DNA of 64,000 bases, from positions 1-64,000 of IMG/VR virus record IMGVR_UViG_3300025030_000081. One strand, written 5' to 3'. The DNA is from a virus. The notes under the pieces were generated by a model that saw only the letters and a list, made by a program, of their open reading frames with translations, ran no database searches and had not been told where the DNA came from. Made by a program: the position numbers and the translations under genes. This document shows positions 63,950-64,000 of this stretch, piece by piece. The first letter of the stretch is position 1. Every line of letters begins with the position of its first letter.

Positions 63950-64000
63950 ATGAGCACTGCAGAGGACCTGAACAGCATCGAAATAAGCATCGCCCAGGCG
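63950..64000 (+). CDS. Start of a gene cut by the window end
   Basis: An ATG at 63950 with AAGGAG six bases upstream opens a frame that runs to the end: MSTAEDLNSIEISIAQA. Only 17 residues are visible. In N4-like phages this place holds a short protein or the scaffold gene after the portal. No identification is possible. Confidence 0.7.
   Translation, partial: MSTAEDLNSIEISIAQA

Noticed and set aside
1-64000. Integrase, repressor or attachment site (temperate lifestyle)
   Set aside because: No recombinase, excisionase or repressor-like pair was seen; N4-like phages are virulent. The missing part of the genome was not examined.

Overview
The window is most of the genome of an N4-like podovirus (Schitoviridae type). 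Three hallmarks show this together: a giant single-subunit RNA polymerase encoded among the late virion genes (8380-16032), a second phage RNA polymerase split over two genes (49587-50390 and 46893-48101), and the N4-type replication set (SSB, AAA ATPase, RecB-like nuclease, primase-helicase, Pol A-type DNA polymerase, RecD-like helicase, MoxR ATPase with a vWA/metallo partner). The host cannot be fixed. A Gram-negative host is likely from a lipoprotein signal and a T7-type amidase. Both ends of the window cut through the late operon (open frame at base 3; a gene begins at 63950), so the contig is rotated, and the capsid region and neighbouring genes are missing from it.

Layout. (1) 3-8164, plus: virion protein tail, tail-fibre-like genes, lysis cassette. 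(2) 8380-19206, plus: virion RNA polymerase, collagen-like tail protein, small tail protein; then a terminator. (3) 54230 down to 19284, minus: early and middle genes. The promoter-proximal part (54.2-46.5 kb) holds many very small, often cysteine-rich genes plus the split RNA polymerase; the distal part holds DNA metabolism genes ending with MazG-kinase and ThyX. (4) 54624-64000, plus: small early-type genes including a Tad2-like anti-Thoeris protein, a winged-helix protein, the terminase subunits, a virion protein, the portal. The divergent region at 54231-54623 holds tandem repeats, a 15-A tract and hairpins, and is where the N4 gene order would place the genome end.

The most striking theme is invasion of nucleic-acid enzymes by selfish elements: a LAGLIDADG intein in the large terminase, a group I intron with an HNH gene inside the Walker A codons of the primase-helicase, an HNH gene that splits the DNA polymerase, an HNH gene that has taken over the original 3' end of the DNA ligase gene and left a substitute in its place, and an HNH gene directly in front of the catalytic RNA polymerase gene. 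AT-rich patches mark several of these insertions.

Other points: the virion RNA polymerase has all catalytic motifs but lacks the roughly 1000-residue N-terminal domain of N4 and has an HExxH motif in its C-terminal half; an 86-residue internally deleted copy of the endolysin sits behind it in the lysis region; early small genes share a 17-base upstream motif; several non-coding stretches show strong RNA structure, including a possible two-state leader near 40.0 kb and a 450-base structured gap near 33.2 kb. No tRNA, rRNA or CRISPR was found.
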